From assembly GCF_011682075.1 (NCBI RefSeq), contig NZ_VSMK01000550.1:1-41126 (forward strand): a DNA stretch of 41,126 nucleotides, written 5' to 3'. Origin of the DNA: Nitratidesulfovibrio liaohensis (GTDB lineage: Bacteria; Desulfobacterota; Desulfovibrionia; Desulfovibrionales; Desulfovibrionaceae). A program made the translations under genes and the position numbers. The notes under the pieces were generated by a model that was given only the letters and a program-made list of their open reading frames with translations, was not told the origin of the DNA and did no database searches. This document shows, piece by piece, positions 7,120 through 16,221 of this stretch (its first letter is position 1; every line of letters starts with the position of its first letter).

Positions 7120-9237
7120 TCAGTTGCTGAGTAGGGTCACATCTCTAAAAAAGACACTAACTTTGCCGTCAAAATCCCACATTCCAAGAATTTTTGGCGA
7201 AACAGCATCAAGGGCTTTGAAAGTTAACAATATTTTCCCTTGTGCAGATTCGAGTATAGAAGAGGGAAGCGTGATTTGAGCTTTTGTCATCCCAGTACTA
7301 ACGCGCATCTCCACGAGTGAGGTTCCATTTGCTTCAACCTGAAGTCGTTGCATTGGGTGTTGTGGGTTCACCAATGGTTCGATAGAAAATGCCAGTATGG
7401 CATCAGTGCTTTTGGGGTGTTGGGAAAGATCCAGAGCCATGTCGCCACGATCGCCGTGAATCCACGCACCGCCGGGTTCTTTCGCAGTCAATCCTGAAAA
7501 GGTTTGGATGTTTTGCAATGGAAGAGTTTGGGCTGGCGCAATTCTTGTGTAATCGATAATTGCGCGTTTTGGATCACACATCAGCGCTGGAAGAGAGCTC
7601 AAGCCATCTACCACCTCCGTAAGATGATGACTTGCAGCAGAGAAGAAAGGAGACAATTTTGCGTTAGGATCTATTAAGGCAACTACAGGAATCCCGGCAT
7701 TCTCAAGGGGCATCTCGGGCAAACCAAGCTCCTTTCGGATAATCTTTCTGGCAACTAAAGTTGTTTGTGTGCTTCGCGAAAGATTCGCAGGTGTATTCTC
7801 TGCGCCGGGACGCTTGACAAATATAGCAGAGTTATATTGCTGGCCTGGCTGTCTCCAAAAAACGTTTTTTTCGCCATCAAAGTCGTCTGTTGATGTAATG
7901 CCAGCATATTTGAGATACGTTCCGTGATCTGCTACAATGATAATCAAAGAATCGTTATAAATCCCAAGTTGCTGGAGGTGAGAACACAGATCACCAAGTT
8001 GCTGTACAAAAAAGCGGATTTCTTGGATGTAAGTTTCTTGTCCCTCTTGCTGTGCTGGTTGCCAAGTCACTCTTCCATTGGCCTTTTCCCATATAACGCT
8101 TGGAGCATGTGGAAGAAGGTTGTGCTGGAATATAAGCTTATTTTCGACATGTCCGATCGATTGCTTTAGAAGTTTGTTGAAGCCATATGCACCTTGCTCT
8201 TTCCATTTAAGCACTTCTGATGAAATGCGTATACTAAAAGCATCAAATCTGAAAAATTTTTTCCTGAAATTACGTAACATGCTCAAATCAATCACATGTG
8301 CGAGGTACTCGAAGCTTAATTCCCAAGGATTTTCGCTTCTTACCCGGATATGTGATAAGTGCATAAAGCCAAGTTCAAGCAAATCATAACCGACCTTCTG
8401 CGCATCCGTGATAAAGGAATCTGCGTGTGCGGCATTAAGATTTTTTCTGAATGTGGGCACTTCTTCGTCAGAAGCGTATACTTTGCCACTGAGGATGGCC
8501 GGTAGAGCGAAGCTTGTAAAAGGAAAGGGACTTATAGCCCTCGTATAAGCCGTAAAGCCGGGGAGTTGTTCTTTCAACTCTGGATACAACTCCAGAACTT
8601 TTTCCACTGATGTGCCTTGAAGCATATCCGCTACAATAACGATAATATTTTTTTTGCTCCCAAAAGAAAGATCTGTTTCTTCAGAAAGGTAGGTGATTTG
8701 GCTTTCCTGATAAACTGTTATTGCAGCTACATAGGTGCTCAGGCCAAAACAAAACAAACCAGCCATGAACGCAAGGCGTCGGAGCAGAGCCGCTTGCTTA
8801 AGAGCGAAGACGGTGGTTGCAAAAATAGCGATGCCATATCCAATGTACAACGAGAGCATATCAAGAACAGTTGGCTCGGTCGCTGTGGAACCATCCTGTA
8901 GAGGGCTGGCTTGAGGATAAAAAACTGTTGCAAAGAAAAAAACAACAAAGCAGGCTGACAGGAATGCTTGGGCAACATGCGTTACAGCCCTGCCTTTCCA
9001 TCGATACAGGCCAAATTGTAAAGGAAGAAGAGTTACAGACAAACCCAGCGCGGTTGCAAGTCCTATTCCCAGCAAATTCATCCAGAACGAAGCTGCAAGG
9101 GGATATAAGTCTTGTTGAAAAAAGATTAATGCTGGATTGAACACCGTAAATAGGCAGCAAAGCGGTATCGCCACGCCCAGAAGGCGAGCAAATAGGCGAA
9201 CCCATTCAGGCACTCGTTCGTAAGACTTATGCAACAT
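7120..9237 (-). CDS. Membrane-anchored sulfatase/alkaline-phosphatase-superfamily enzyme
   Basis: A 705-residue protein with about five predicted membrane helices in residues 15-175, then a large periplasmic domain of the sulfatase/phosphoethanolamine-transferase type. Metal-site landmarks are NIIVIVADML at about residue 200, a Ser/Thr-rich nucleophile segment PFPFTSFALPAILSGK at about 250, and IIIVADHGTY at about 435. The C-terminal 150 residues are beta-rich and unassigned. Such enzymes add or remove phospho-substituents on lipids or polysaccharides outside the inner membrane; here modification of the exported glycan is likely, with substrate unknown. The ATG directly follows the TAA of the upstream methyltransferase (TAAATG), so the two are translationally coupled. 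The classical sulfatase C/S-x-P-x-R motif is not seen. Confidence 0.75.
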   Translation of the reverse strand: MLHKSYERVPEWVRLFARLLGVAIPLCCLFTVFNPALIFFQQDLYPLAASFWMNLLGIGLATALGLSVTLLPLQFGLYRWKGRAVTHVAQAFLSACFVVFFFATVFYPQASPLQDGSTATEPTVLDMLSLYIGYGIAIFATTVFALKQAALLRRLAFMAGLFCFGLSTYVAAITVYQESQITYLSEETDLSFGSKKNIIVIVADMLQGTSVEKVLELYPELKEQLPGFTAYTRAISPFPFTSFALPAILSGKVYASDEEVPTFRKNLNAAHADSFITDAQKVGYDLLELGFMHLSHIRVRSENPWELSFEYLAHVIDLSMLRNFRKKFFRFDAFSIRISSEVLKWKEQGAYGFNKLLKQSIGHVENKLIFQHNLLPHAPSVIWEKANGRVTWQPAQQEGQETYIQEIRFFVQQLGDLCSHLQQLGIYNDSLIIIVADHGTYLKYAGITSTDDFDGEKNVFWRQPGQQYNSAIFVKRPGAENTPANLSRSTQTTLVARKIIRKELGLPEMPLENAGIPVVALIDPNAKLSPFFSAASHHLTEVVDGLSSLPALMCDPKRAIIDYTRIAPAQTLPLQNIQTFSGLTAKEPGGAWIHGDRGDMALDLSQHPKSTDAILAFSIEPLVNPQHPMQRLQVEANGTSLVEMRVSTGMTKAQITLPSSILESAQGKILLTFKALDAVSPKILGMWDFDGKVSVFFRDVTLLSN

Positions 9238-10635
9238 TTACTCTCCCTTTGCGCACACACGTAAAAGGTAGAGTGTGCGGTGTGCGTCGGTTATCTGATG
9301 TGAGAATTCAATGGTGAAAAACTCTTGGGCACATTGTTCAAAGCCCTGTTGTGTATATTGCGGGAAAATATCTGGCCTATTGCACAGCAATCGTTGCACC
9401 TGCGAATCTTCCTTGCTCACAAATTCTACAATCCATACTGGAGCCAAGCGGCGTAAACACTTGAAGACGCTAGTAAGCGGAACATTGTTGCCAACAACGA
9501 GATGGTGTACCAAGGCTAGCGCCATACCGCAGTCGGCCTGCATGCGTTCAAAAAACGATGCACGCTCAGCACCATTCCATCCAATGCCCGGTGATGGTGT
9601 GGTAATATCTGCAAGAACAGGGTGAATGCGCGTGGAACTTTCTGCAAAGCATCGCTGTGTATTTGCATCAACGGCTATGGGATCGATGTCGACAGACAGA
9701 ACTTCCTGGGCATGGTCTGCTGCAACCCGGCTATAGAAACCGTCATTACTACCCAAATCTAGCACTCGCGTTGGATTTAACCTTTGCAACCATCCAGTTA
9801 TAATGGTTTGTTTTTGATTTGCTTGAGCCTCTGAATAATTAGTATCGCTATAGTAGCTGCTCCACTCGGTCTTCACCTTTGGTGTTTTCAAACCAAGAAT
9901 CAGGTGATGGAGGCTCTCAAAAAGGTTACTCAGCGTTTTCTTACTGACAGTAACAGCGACTTTTTTTCTGGTATCTGCATTCTTGCTTTGTAACGAAGCG
10001 TGGGCATGAATATGCAAAGCCAGCGATGGGGATAGTTTTGTATGCCAAGGCAACAGTTTGACAGCTAAATCAAGAGGAATGCCATCTAGGTGTCGCAAAA
10101 ATAAGGAGTTACACCGCATATCTGTATGGTGCATCAGCGCAAGTGGTGCAAGAAAATGCGAACAAAACTGCCTGTAACCTGCCCAAGGTTGGCCTTCATT
10201 ATAAACCGTGAATGAAAGTGTATCCAAAAAGATCATGCGACCATGATGCCAGGTTACATTATAAGCGGATGCATCTTTCAGTGTGAGGTTATGCGCAAGG
10301 GCCAACTGAAGGATTTCGAGCGTACACAGGGCAGCGGATCGAAGTTGGCTGAAGCTCCATTCATAAGGATAACTGACACAGGAAATTTGCTCTGGGAGCA
10401 AAACTTTTTCACCCTCAGCACACGCAAATGCAACACTTACATCTTCATGGGGAAGCAAAAGTTTTTGTTCAATGCATGCTGCATAGCAGCCACTCTCCAT
10501 CAATGCGGTATAAGTTGCGGCATATGAAGCGGACACGAGGCGATAATAGATCCCATTTTGTTCAAAAACATATCCATCAGGGTCACGAAACGAAGCTGGA
10601 TGGGGTTTGCAGATGCGCTGAGTGCTATTAAACAT
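9238..10635 (-). CDS. SAM-dependent methyltransferase (NoeA-like), two-part protein
   Basis: 465 residues. The C-terminal half is a class I methyltransferase: SAM-binding motif I RVLDLGSNDGFYSR at about residue 290, followed by VLSVDIDPIAVD. The N-terminal half contains segments such as DASAYNVTWHHGRMIFLDTLSF, a kinase-like D-x-x-x-x-N arrangement seen in host-specificity NoeA-type proteins. It probably methylates a sugar of the surface glycan or its lipid-linked precursor. It ends directly before the sulfatase gene. The start ATG at 10635 lacks a strong ribosome site. An IS3-type element sits 50 nt upstream and separates it from the rest of the operon, so its present promoter is unclear. Confidence 0.75.
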   Translation of the reverse strand: MFNSTQRICKPHPASFRDPDGYVFEQNGIYYRLVSASYAATYTALMESGCYAACIEQKLLLPHEDVSVAFACAEGEKVLLPEQISCVSYPYEWSFSQLRSAALCTLEILQLALAHNLTLKDASAYNVTWHHGRMIFLDTLSFTVYNEGQPWAGYRQFCSHFLAPLALMHHTDMRCNSLFLRHLDGIPLDLAVKLLPWHTKLSPSLALHIHAHASLQSKNADTRKKVAVTVSKKTLSNLFESLHHLILGLKTPKVKTEWSSYYSDTNYSEAQANQKQTIITGWLQRLNPTRVLDLGSNDGFYSRVAADHAQEVLSVDIDPIAVDANTQRCFAESSTRIHPVLADITTPSPGIGWNGAERASFFERMQADCGMALALVHHLVVGNNVPLTSVFKCLRRLAPVWIVEFVSKEDSQVQRLLCNRPDIFPQYTQQGFEQCAQEFFTIEFSHQITDAHRTLYLLRVCAKGE

Positions 10636-10689
10636 TATGATTATCCGTATATGAAAAAGTTAAAAGTATTGTAAACCTCCCCAAGTTAG

Positions 10690-11848
10690 TGCCATGCAAA
10701 AGTAGAGACTTCCTTGGGTGAATTTTTCATGAGGAACTCTGCCGGGGCAAATCGCCAAGAGATTCGTGGGGTCGCTCCTCGTTGTACTGCCGCAGCCAGT
10801 TCTCCGTAATTTCCTTCACTTCTGTAAGGGATTTGAACAGGTAGAAGTCCAGAACCTCTTCCCGATAGGTCTTGTTGAACCGCTCAATGTACGAATTCTG
10901 TGTGGGCTTGCCTGGCTGGATGAACTCCAATGCCACGCCGTCCTTCTCGGCCCAGTCGGCCAGCAGCACGGAAACCAACTCCGGCCCGTTATCCATTCTC
11001 AATTTGGCAGGCAGCCCGCGCCAAGCCACTATTCGGTCCAAAACCCGCAAGACTCTTGCCGCTGGCGAATTCGTATCAACTTCGATCGTCAAACACTCAC
11101 GGCTGAAGTCGTCCAGCACGTTGAAAGTCCTAAACCTTTGACCGCTAGCCAATGCGTCATGCATGAAGTCAATGGACCAGCAGACATTCGCGCATGGCGG
11201 AACCGCCAGTGGTTGCGGGTTTCGCGAGGGCAGGCGCTTCTTGCCTTTGCGCCGGAGGTTCATCTTTAAAAGACAATATACCCGGTAGACGCGTTTATGG
11301 TTCCAGCGAAAACCGTGTCGGCGCAATACCGCGAACAGCTTGCCGAAACCGTAACGAGGATACCTGTCGGCCAGTCCCAGGAGCGCTTCAATGATCGGCG
11401 AATCATCTCTCGGTTTGAGCTCATACCGGTACACTGTCCGGCTAAGCCCCAGCGCAGCGCATGACCGCCGCTCACTGAGGCCATGCTCGCTGTGCATGAA
11501 ATCCGCCAGATCGCGCTTCTCGGCTGGCCTCAAAGCTTTTTTTGCAATGACGTCCTTCAAGGCCTCGTTCTCGAGGCTGAGATTGGCGAACATGCGCTTG
11601 AGCTTGCTGTTCTCTTCTTCAAGCTCCTTGAGCCTGCGGATATCCGAAGCTTCCATGCCGCCGAACTTGGCCTTCCACTGGTAGTAGTTGGCTTGGCTCA
11701 CGCCGTTTTCACGGCAAATATCAACGACCTTGCGACCGCCTTCGGCTTCTTTCAAAATCCGAATGATTTGGCTTTCTGAAAATCGAGACTTCTTCCTCGT
11801 GCCCTCCGTGAGGCAATCTTGATCAGAAATCTCTATTTTTCAATGGAC
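10690..11848 (-). mobile_element. IS3-family insertion sequence
   Basis: Imperfect inverted repeats face inward at both ends (10690 onwards CCATGCAAAAGTAGAGACTT; from 11848 on the opposite strand CCATTGAAAAATAGAGATTT). They enclose one long transposase frame. Boundaries are approximate because no convincing target duplication was found. It separates the glycosyltransferase at 12.1 kb from the methyltransferase at 10.6 kb. Confidence 0.8.
10727..11755 (-). CDS. IS3-family transposase with OrfA and OrfB in one frame
   Basis: An HTH/coiled-coil OrfA part (GVSQANYYQWKAKFGGM, then a leucine-rich stretch) is joined in frame to the OrfB integrase core: SIDFMHDAL (first Asp), LRMDNGPELVS (second Asp), GKPTQNSYIERFNKTYREEVLD (Glu). 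The OrfA-OrfB join falls on an A7 run (about 11536-11542, minus strand) of the kind used for programmed frameshifting. The protein-like frame continues upstream of the TTG at 11755 (SESQIIRIL preceded by RKKSRF), to about 11800, where the codon in the usual start position is ACG; no ATG is available. Either start-codon loss or a non-standard start is implied. Catalytic residues are complete. Confidence 0.88.
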   Translation of the reverse strand: MKEAEGGRKVVDICRENGVSQANYYQWKAKFGGMEASDIRRLKELEEENSKLKRMFANLSLENEALKDVIAKKALRPAEKRDLADFMHSEHGLSERRSCAALGLSRTVYRYELKPRDDSPIIEALLGLADRYPRYGFGKLFAVLRRHGFRWNHKRVYRVYCLLKMNLRRKGKKRLPSRNPQPLAVPPCANVCWSIDFMHDALASGQRFRTFNVLDDFSRECLTIEVDTNSPAARVLRVLDRIVAWRGLPAKLRMDNGPELVSVLLADWAEKDGVALEFIQPGKPTQNSYIERFNKTYREEVLDFYLFKSLTEVKEITENWLRQYNEERPHESLGDLPRQSSS

Positions 11849-12071
11849 CTATTCTAGGGGAGGGCTACAATTTGTACTGGCAAAAAGGACATGAAAGCGA
11901 TGTGCATTTTTCATCGACCCGCGATACGCAACTTTGGCGTATCCAGAAAAGCGCTTGCCTATCACTAATGGATGCCCACCAGATGTGCAATGTGTTGGGG
12001 TGCCCATAACGAATGGATTTCTCACGGGCAGCCGCGTTGATTTTGTCCAGCAGGAGGCAACTTCGATAAGT
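11849..12071. other. Gap between IS and glycosyltransferase, no gene supported
   Basis: A minus-strand open frame covers it but overlaps the end of the glycosyltransferase and shows no domain. It may hold decayed 3' sequence of a gene lost when the IS arrived. Confidence 0.4.
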
Positions 12072-14426
12072 TCAACTAATTGAGAGGCTAAATCTGTGCA
12101 AATTCCTGAGAGATTGAAGACAGCCGGCAGCATCAGGGGTTGGAGCAATCAGCCCCTTGACATAGTTACGCGCCCTCACTGCTTGAGCACCCAAATCCAA
12201 GCAAACCAAGGGCAGTCCCAGCATCTCGATTTCCTGCGCCACATAGCAAAAGGTCTCCGGTAAGGGAGAAGGTACCAGGCATGCGGAAACGCCGTGCTTG
12301 ATAAGCAAGTCCGGCAGATCATCATGATTATAAGTCCCTGTCACGTGTAATAGGGGATGACGCAAGGAGCTTTCTAGCACTCCTATGACAACCACGCGCA
12401 TGGGTACTGCTTGCTGCTCCATGAGGCGTACCAAGTCTTCCACCAGTCCCGCCCCCTTGGGCCTTGTAATGTTTCCAATCACCCCCACCACAGCTTCTTT
12501 TTTAATTTTCTGCTCTGGAAGGGGCAACCAATCGCATAAAGGAGAATGCGGCACAATAAGGATTCGCTCCGCACTGTTCGGGTACACCTTGTCAAACAAT
12601 GCCTGCACACTGGCATCGGGAGCAATGATGCATTGCGCCTTATCTAGAAAGGGAGCCCACATAGCACGCCATTTTTCGATTCTGGTGTCCCTGTGGGCCA
12701 TTGCAGAAATCTGGCAGGGCAAACATGTGTCACAGCGAGACATATCCGAAGGCACTCCACAGAATGCTCCAGACACATCAAGAAGCTGATAGGCAGGGCA
12801 CAAAATGAAATAATCATGGAGAAATATTTCCAACTGTGTCGAGCCACGACATAAGTTTACCACGCCCTGCAGCGTATCGCCCAATCTGGGCCAACCAGCC
12901 ATGTTGTTAAAAAAAATCTTTTCGGGAGTAGCGGCTTCAATAAAAAGCAAAGCTTGCTCAAGGTGTCGTGCGCGAAAGGTGCACACTTTCTGCTGCAAAC
13001 GCCATGTAAAAAGGTAGCCCCCAACTCCCACCATATACTGCCAAAGAAGCACTGCATGGCCTTGCTGCAAAAGGCTTTCTGTCATGCGCTGACGATAGGC
13101 TGTGGCGCCGCCACCAGCATCATGATCGATAATAACACACAGTGGAGCATGTCCCCTGAAAGGGATGCTCCGCGGAACAGCCGACGAAGCTAGAAGCATG
13201 CGGCGTACTCTGCCCAAAACGCGTTTCACGTAAGCTCTGGCCTTTATGAAAGTGGCATAGTATCCGGAGGTTGCAACAGCATGCTTCAACCTCGACAGGG
13301 CCTCCTTGGGCTTTTGAGGATGAAGAACAGCGCTATAACCTTCAGCATAGAGCTGTGCCTGGCGCTGCGGTTGCAGGGTCAGCGAAAGTTTTTTGTGCGC
13401 GAGGACAGTTTTTGCAATTGCTGATGCCCGATTATGCTTCACAAAATTGATATGTTCAGCAAGATGCATAAAATCCAGTGGATCATGCAGCAAACCGTAA
13501 CGTCCGTGCTCAAGTGTTTCTGCTATGCCTTGCGTATTGCTGCCAATAACAGGCACATGCAAGGCAATGGCTTCTAATAGCACAAGACCTTGGGCCTCAT
13601 GAAGAGACGGCAGGCACAGAACGTCAAAAGCTTTAAAATAGCGTGCTGCATTGGGCAACATTCCTACAAAGCACGGTGCAATTCCCATATCGGCTGATTG
13701 CCTGCGCAGTGCATCCATCTGGCTTCCATCACCAATAATAACAAGAAGTGCGTCAGGAACATGCGCCATCGCACGAAGCAATGTTGTAACATTTTTTTCC
13801 GGCTCCAACCGACCACAGTATCCGACTACAAAGGCATCATCAGGAATGTGCAAAGCGCGCCTTGCATCAGTGGCCGAAAGCGGACAATCCACCAAACGCA
13901 TGGCATTGGGAATTACTGCGGAGGAAATTTTTGCAACCTGGCGCATACGCTCTTGCAAAGAGGCTGAGACGCAGAAAAATTGTTTTGTAGAGCGGCGCAT
14001 TAGTGGAAACAAGAAGCGTTTCCACAGAAAGGAAGTATAAAAATCTGCGTATCCGTGAATTGTTTCGACCACGTACGGGCAGGAGGCCATCAGATCTGCC
14101 ACCCGCCCCACCTGAGCCGCAAGAGGCAAGTGAAGATGAACAATCCCCTGGCGGCGCGGGCGTAGCTCTGCCGCGATGCAACGCGCCATGCGAATTTTTC
14201 CGTCCACGTTGCATGGCAATACCCCCTGCTTCTTTTCTACAACGACATGGGGTATTCCAGCCTGAATAAAGAAATCCACATTATGGCGATTGGATGCAGC
14301 AAGGATGAGGACACACAGCACATCATGCCCTTGCAAATGTTGCGTATGGGCAAGAGTCTGCACAACAGTTTCCGCCCCGCCAAAGGCCGCTTCAATGATA
14401 TGCGTAATACAAAGACAATGCTTCAT
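12072..14426 (-). CDS. Double-domain GT4 glycosyltransferase
   Basis: 784 residues, about twice a normal GT4 enzyme. Domain 1 (about 1-380) is a GT-B glycosyltransferase: glycine-rich FGGAETVV near the N-terminus, VVGYCGRLEPEKNV at the start of the donor half, and HEAQGLVLLEAIA, the family E-x7-E motif. Domain 2 (about 425-784) is a second GT-B fold with HDYFILCPAYQLL, a Cys cluster (FCGVPSDMSRCDTCLPC) that may bind zinc, and a donor half with GVIGNITRPKGAG and SPLPETFCYVAQEIEMLG. The pair probably adds two consecutive sugars to the repeat unit or an adaptor. It overlaps the upstream GT2 gene by 4 nt (ATGA). Sugar specificity is not readable. Confidence 0.85.
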   Translation of the reverse strand: MKHCLCITHIIEAAFGGAETVVQTLAHTQHLQGHDVLCVLILAASNRHNVDFFIQAGIPHVVVEKKQGVLPCNVDGKIRMARCIAAELRPRRQGIVHLHLPLAAQVGRVADLMASCPYVVETIHGYADFYTSFLWKRFLFPLMRRSTKQFFCVSASLQERMRQVAKISSAVIPNAMRLVDCPLSATDARRALHIPDDAFVVGYCGRLEPEKNVTTLLRAMAHVPDALLVIIGDGSQMDALRRQSADMGIAPCFVGMLPNAARYFKAFDVLCLPSLHEAQGLVLLEAIALHVPVIGSNTQGIAETLEHGRYGLLHDPLDFMHLAEHINFVKHNRASAIAKTVLAHKKLSLTLQPQRQAQLYAEGYSAVLHPQKPKEALSRLKHAVATSGYYATFIKARAYVKRVLGRVRRMLLASSAVPRSIPFRGHAPLCVIIDHDAGGGATAYRQRMTESLLQQGHAVLLWQYMVGVGGYLFTWRLQQKVCTFRARHLEQALLFIEAATPEKIFFNNMAGWPRLGDTLQGVVNLCRGSTQLEIFLHDYFILCPAYQLLDVSGAFCGVPSDMSRCDTCLPCQISAMAHRDTRIEKWRAMWAPFLDKAQCIIAPDASVQALFDKVYPNSAERILIVPHSPLCDWLPLPEQKIKKEAVVGVIGNITRPKGAGLVEDLVRLMEQQAVPMRVVVIGVLESSLRHPLLHVTGTYNHDDLPDLLIKHGVSACLVPSPLPETFCYVAQEIEMLGLPLVCLDLGAQAVRARNYVKGLIAPTPDAAGCLQSLRNLHRFSLSIS

Positions 14427-15385
14427 TTACGCTCACCACGCTCATTTTCCGCAATAATTCTTCTTCTTGATCTCCACTCTTGTACTTTATACAAAATGCC
14501 GCAGTGATACATGATTTCCTTGAGCAAAACCTGTGGCTTCAAGCGCCAAAGCCAGCGCTCTCTTGCTGTGGCACGTGACCATGCATGGCAGTAGGCAGCC
14601 CTGCACGCCATGCTCCCATACACCTTTCCCATATGTGCAAAAAAAGTCTCTTCTGAGTCTTCAAAAGCGCATATTTCCTGAGGAGTAATGTCATGCAACA
14701 AGCGCAACCAAAGCACATCGGCCTCCTGCCGTGCCGCTTCCGTGCGAAAACCCTGACTGTCATGCAAACGTGATAATACGGTTATTTCAGGAGAGTATAT
14801 GAATTTTGCCCTACGTGCCATGCGAAACCACATGTCATAGTCCTGAGTTGTGGGAAGGGCTTTGAAAAGTCCAACACTGGAAAACAGGTCTCTATGAATA
14901 AGCACGGTACAGCCGTTGATACACTGTTGAAAAACAGCCAGCATGGGATGTATATTTTGGGGCACTGTGCCCTCATGCGCAGGCCACAAGTGCTGACCTT
15001 GGGCCGAAATATAGGCGAAATTGGAAAACACAAAGGCTTGTTCGGGGGGGGACGACAGGCGACTGAGCAAATCGATCTGATGTGACAACCTTTCAGGCAT
15101 GTACACATCATCATGCGAAAGCCATGAAAAAAAATCGCCACGCATGTTCTCAATACCCATGTTCAGTGCTGAGGCTACCCCTCCATTTTCCTTGACAAAA
15201 TAGCGAATTTGCTCGCCATAGGACAAGGCTATGGCTTCGGTGGCTCCACCATCGGTGGAGCCATCATTGACAACCAATATTTCGCAGTGTGGGTAGGTCT
15301 GTGCAAGCGCCGATTCAATGGCCTCGCGCAGATAGTTGGCCCCGTTGTATACTGGAATGACAATGGAAACCAAATGCTCGGACAT
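14423..15385 (-). CDS. GT2-family glycosyltransferase
   Basis: About 320 residues, GT-A fold. Motifs: VSIVIPVYNGANYLREAIESA at the N-terminus, VVNDGSTDGG (nucleotide binding), SWLSHDDVYMP (metal-binding acidic pair) and TTQDYDMWFRMARR (likely catalytic-base region). The C-terminus is basic with a hydrophobic stretch. I use the ATG at 15385, which follows the TAA of the methyltransferase by 2 nt; a TTG 12 nt upstream is possible. It transfers a sugar in O-antigen/capsule assembly at the cytoplasmic face; donor unknown. Confidence 0.88.
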   Translation of the reverse strand: MSEHLVSIVIPVYNGANYLREAIESALAQTYPHCEILVVNDGSTDGGATEAIALSYGEQIRYFVKENGGVASALNMGIENMRGDFFSWLSHDDVYMPERLSHQIDLLSRLSSPPEQAFVFSNFAYISAQGQHLWPAHEGTVPQNIHPMLAVFQQCINGCTVLIHRDLFSSVGLFKALPTTQDYDMWFRMARRAKFIYSPEITVLSRLHDSQGFRTEAARQEADVLWLRLLHDITPQEICAFEDSEETFFAHMGKVYGSMACRAAYCHAWSRATARERWLWRLKPQVLLKEIMYHCGILYKVQEWRSRRRIIAENERGERK

Positions 15386-15387
15386 GA

Positions 15388-16221
15388 TTATTTCCAAAAC
15401 TTCACGAGCCGCCAGAGCTTGCGTTGCACCCGAATAATAGGCTTATTGAGCACCAGCTGTGCATCAGCAAAAGCTGCCTGTGTAGTGGCAAGCTCGGCTT
15501 GGGTGGCGGCAAGCTCGGCTTGGGTAATGTTTAATACAGAAGTCACACGGTCGAGTTCAATTTCTGAAGGAAGAGGGCGTCGAATATTGATAATATTTTC
15601 AGCTTTTGGCTGTAACTTGTGTGTGAACGTTTTAATGGCAAACATGGCTCCGTATGGTTGATCCAGTTTTCGCTGACGAAAATCATAACTATGGAAATCC
15701 TCGCAAATATGAAAATCCCATGTCTCACCAAAATCTTCAGGAAGCCATCCCGAAAGGTGATCCTGATATGACACACCACTAAGCCCCCATCCGTCTGTTT
15801 CTCCCGCTTCTGCATGCTGGGGCATAAATCCTAGTGGCGTAAAGACAATGACTTGTTTTCGAGCAATACGCTCCAAGTGGCGCAATACATCAAAACCGTC
15901 ATGCTTTTCAAAGTGTTCAATAACATCAAGAAGAAATACCGTATCCACAGAATTATCACTAAAGCATTTCAGCGTCTCTTGTGCTTTTCCGCATAAAACA
16001 AGAATGCTTTTATCGTCTTTATGGCGCTCAAGCAAAATATCTGAATATTCTTTATATGGCTCAAGCATAATGTGCAGTGCTGGCCGAAAATAATTCATTG
16101 GCACAATACCACATCCAACATCAAGAACAACATCCGTATGCTCAATATGTGCTGCAACTTCGCCCCAAAAAGAATCAACAGAATACCATTTAATCTTTTT
16201 ATTTAACACAACTGCCTCCAT
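15388..16221 (-). CDS. SAM-dependent methyltransferase with C-terminal coiled coil
   Basis: A class I methyltransferase: TDVVLDVGCGIVPMN (SAM motif I), VDTVFLLDVIEHFEKHDG (motif II/III region) and VIVFTPLGFMPQ. After the catalytic domain come three heptad-like repeats (TQAELAA, TQAELAT, TQAAFAD) predicting a coiled coil, then a basic tail. In ABC-exported O-antigens, methyl groups or coiled-coil terminators (WbdD-like logic) can cap the chain and set its length, so a capping role is plausible but unproven. The start is ATG 16221 or, better spaced from GGAGG, GTG 16209; both overlap the end of wzt. A longer frame from 16281 lies inside wzt and is not needed. Confidence 0.8.
   Translation of the reverse strand: MEAVVLNKKIKWYSVDSFWGEVAAHIEHTDVVLDVGCGIVPMNYFRPALHIMLEPYKEYSDILLERHKDDKSILVLCGKAQETLKCFSDNSVDTVFLLDVIEHFEKHDGFDVLRHLERIARKQVIVFTPLGFMPQHAEAGETDGWGLSGVSYQDHLSGWLPEDFGETWDFHICEDFHSYDFRQRKLDQPYGAMFAIKTFTHKLQPKAENIINIRRPLPSEIELDRVTSVLNITQAELAATQAELATTQAAFADAQLVLNKPIIRVQRKLWRLVKFWK
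15484..15525. repeat. 21-bp tandem repeat inside the methyltransferase
   Basis: GGCAAGCTCGGCTTGGGT recurs with a 21-bp period, encoding the TQAELAx heptads. Unit changes would keep the frame and alter coiled-coil length. Confidence 0.75.

Noticed and set aside
15484-15525. Phase-variable repeat
   Set aside because: The 21-bp unit keeps the reading frame, so copy-number change would not switch the gene off.
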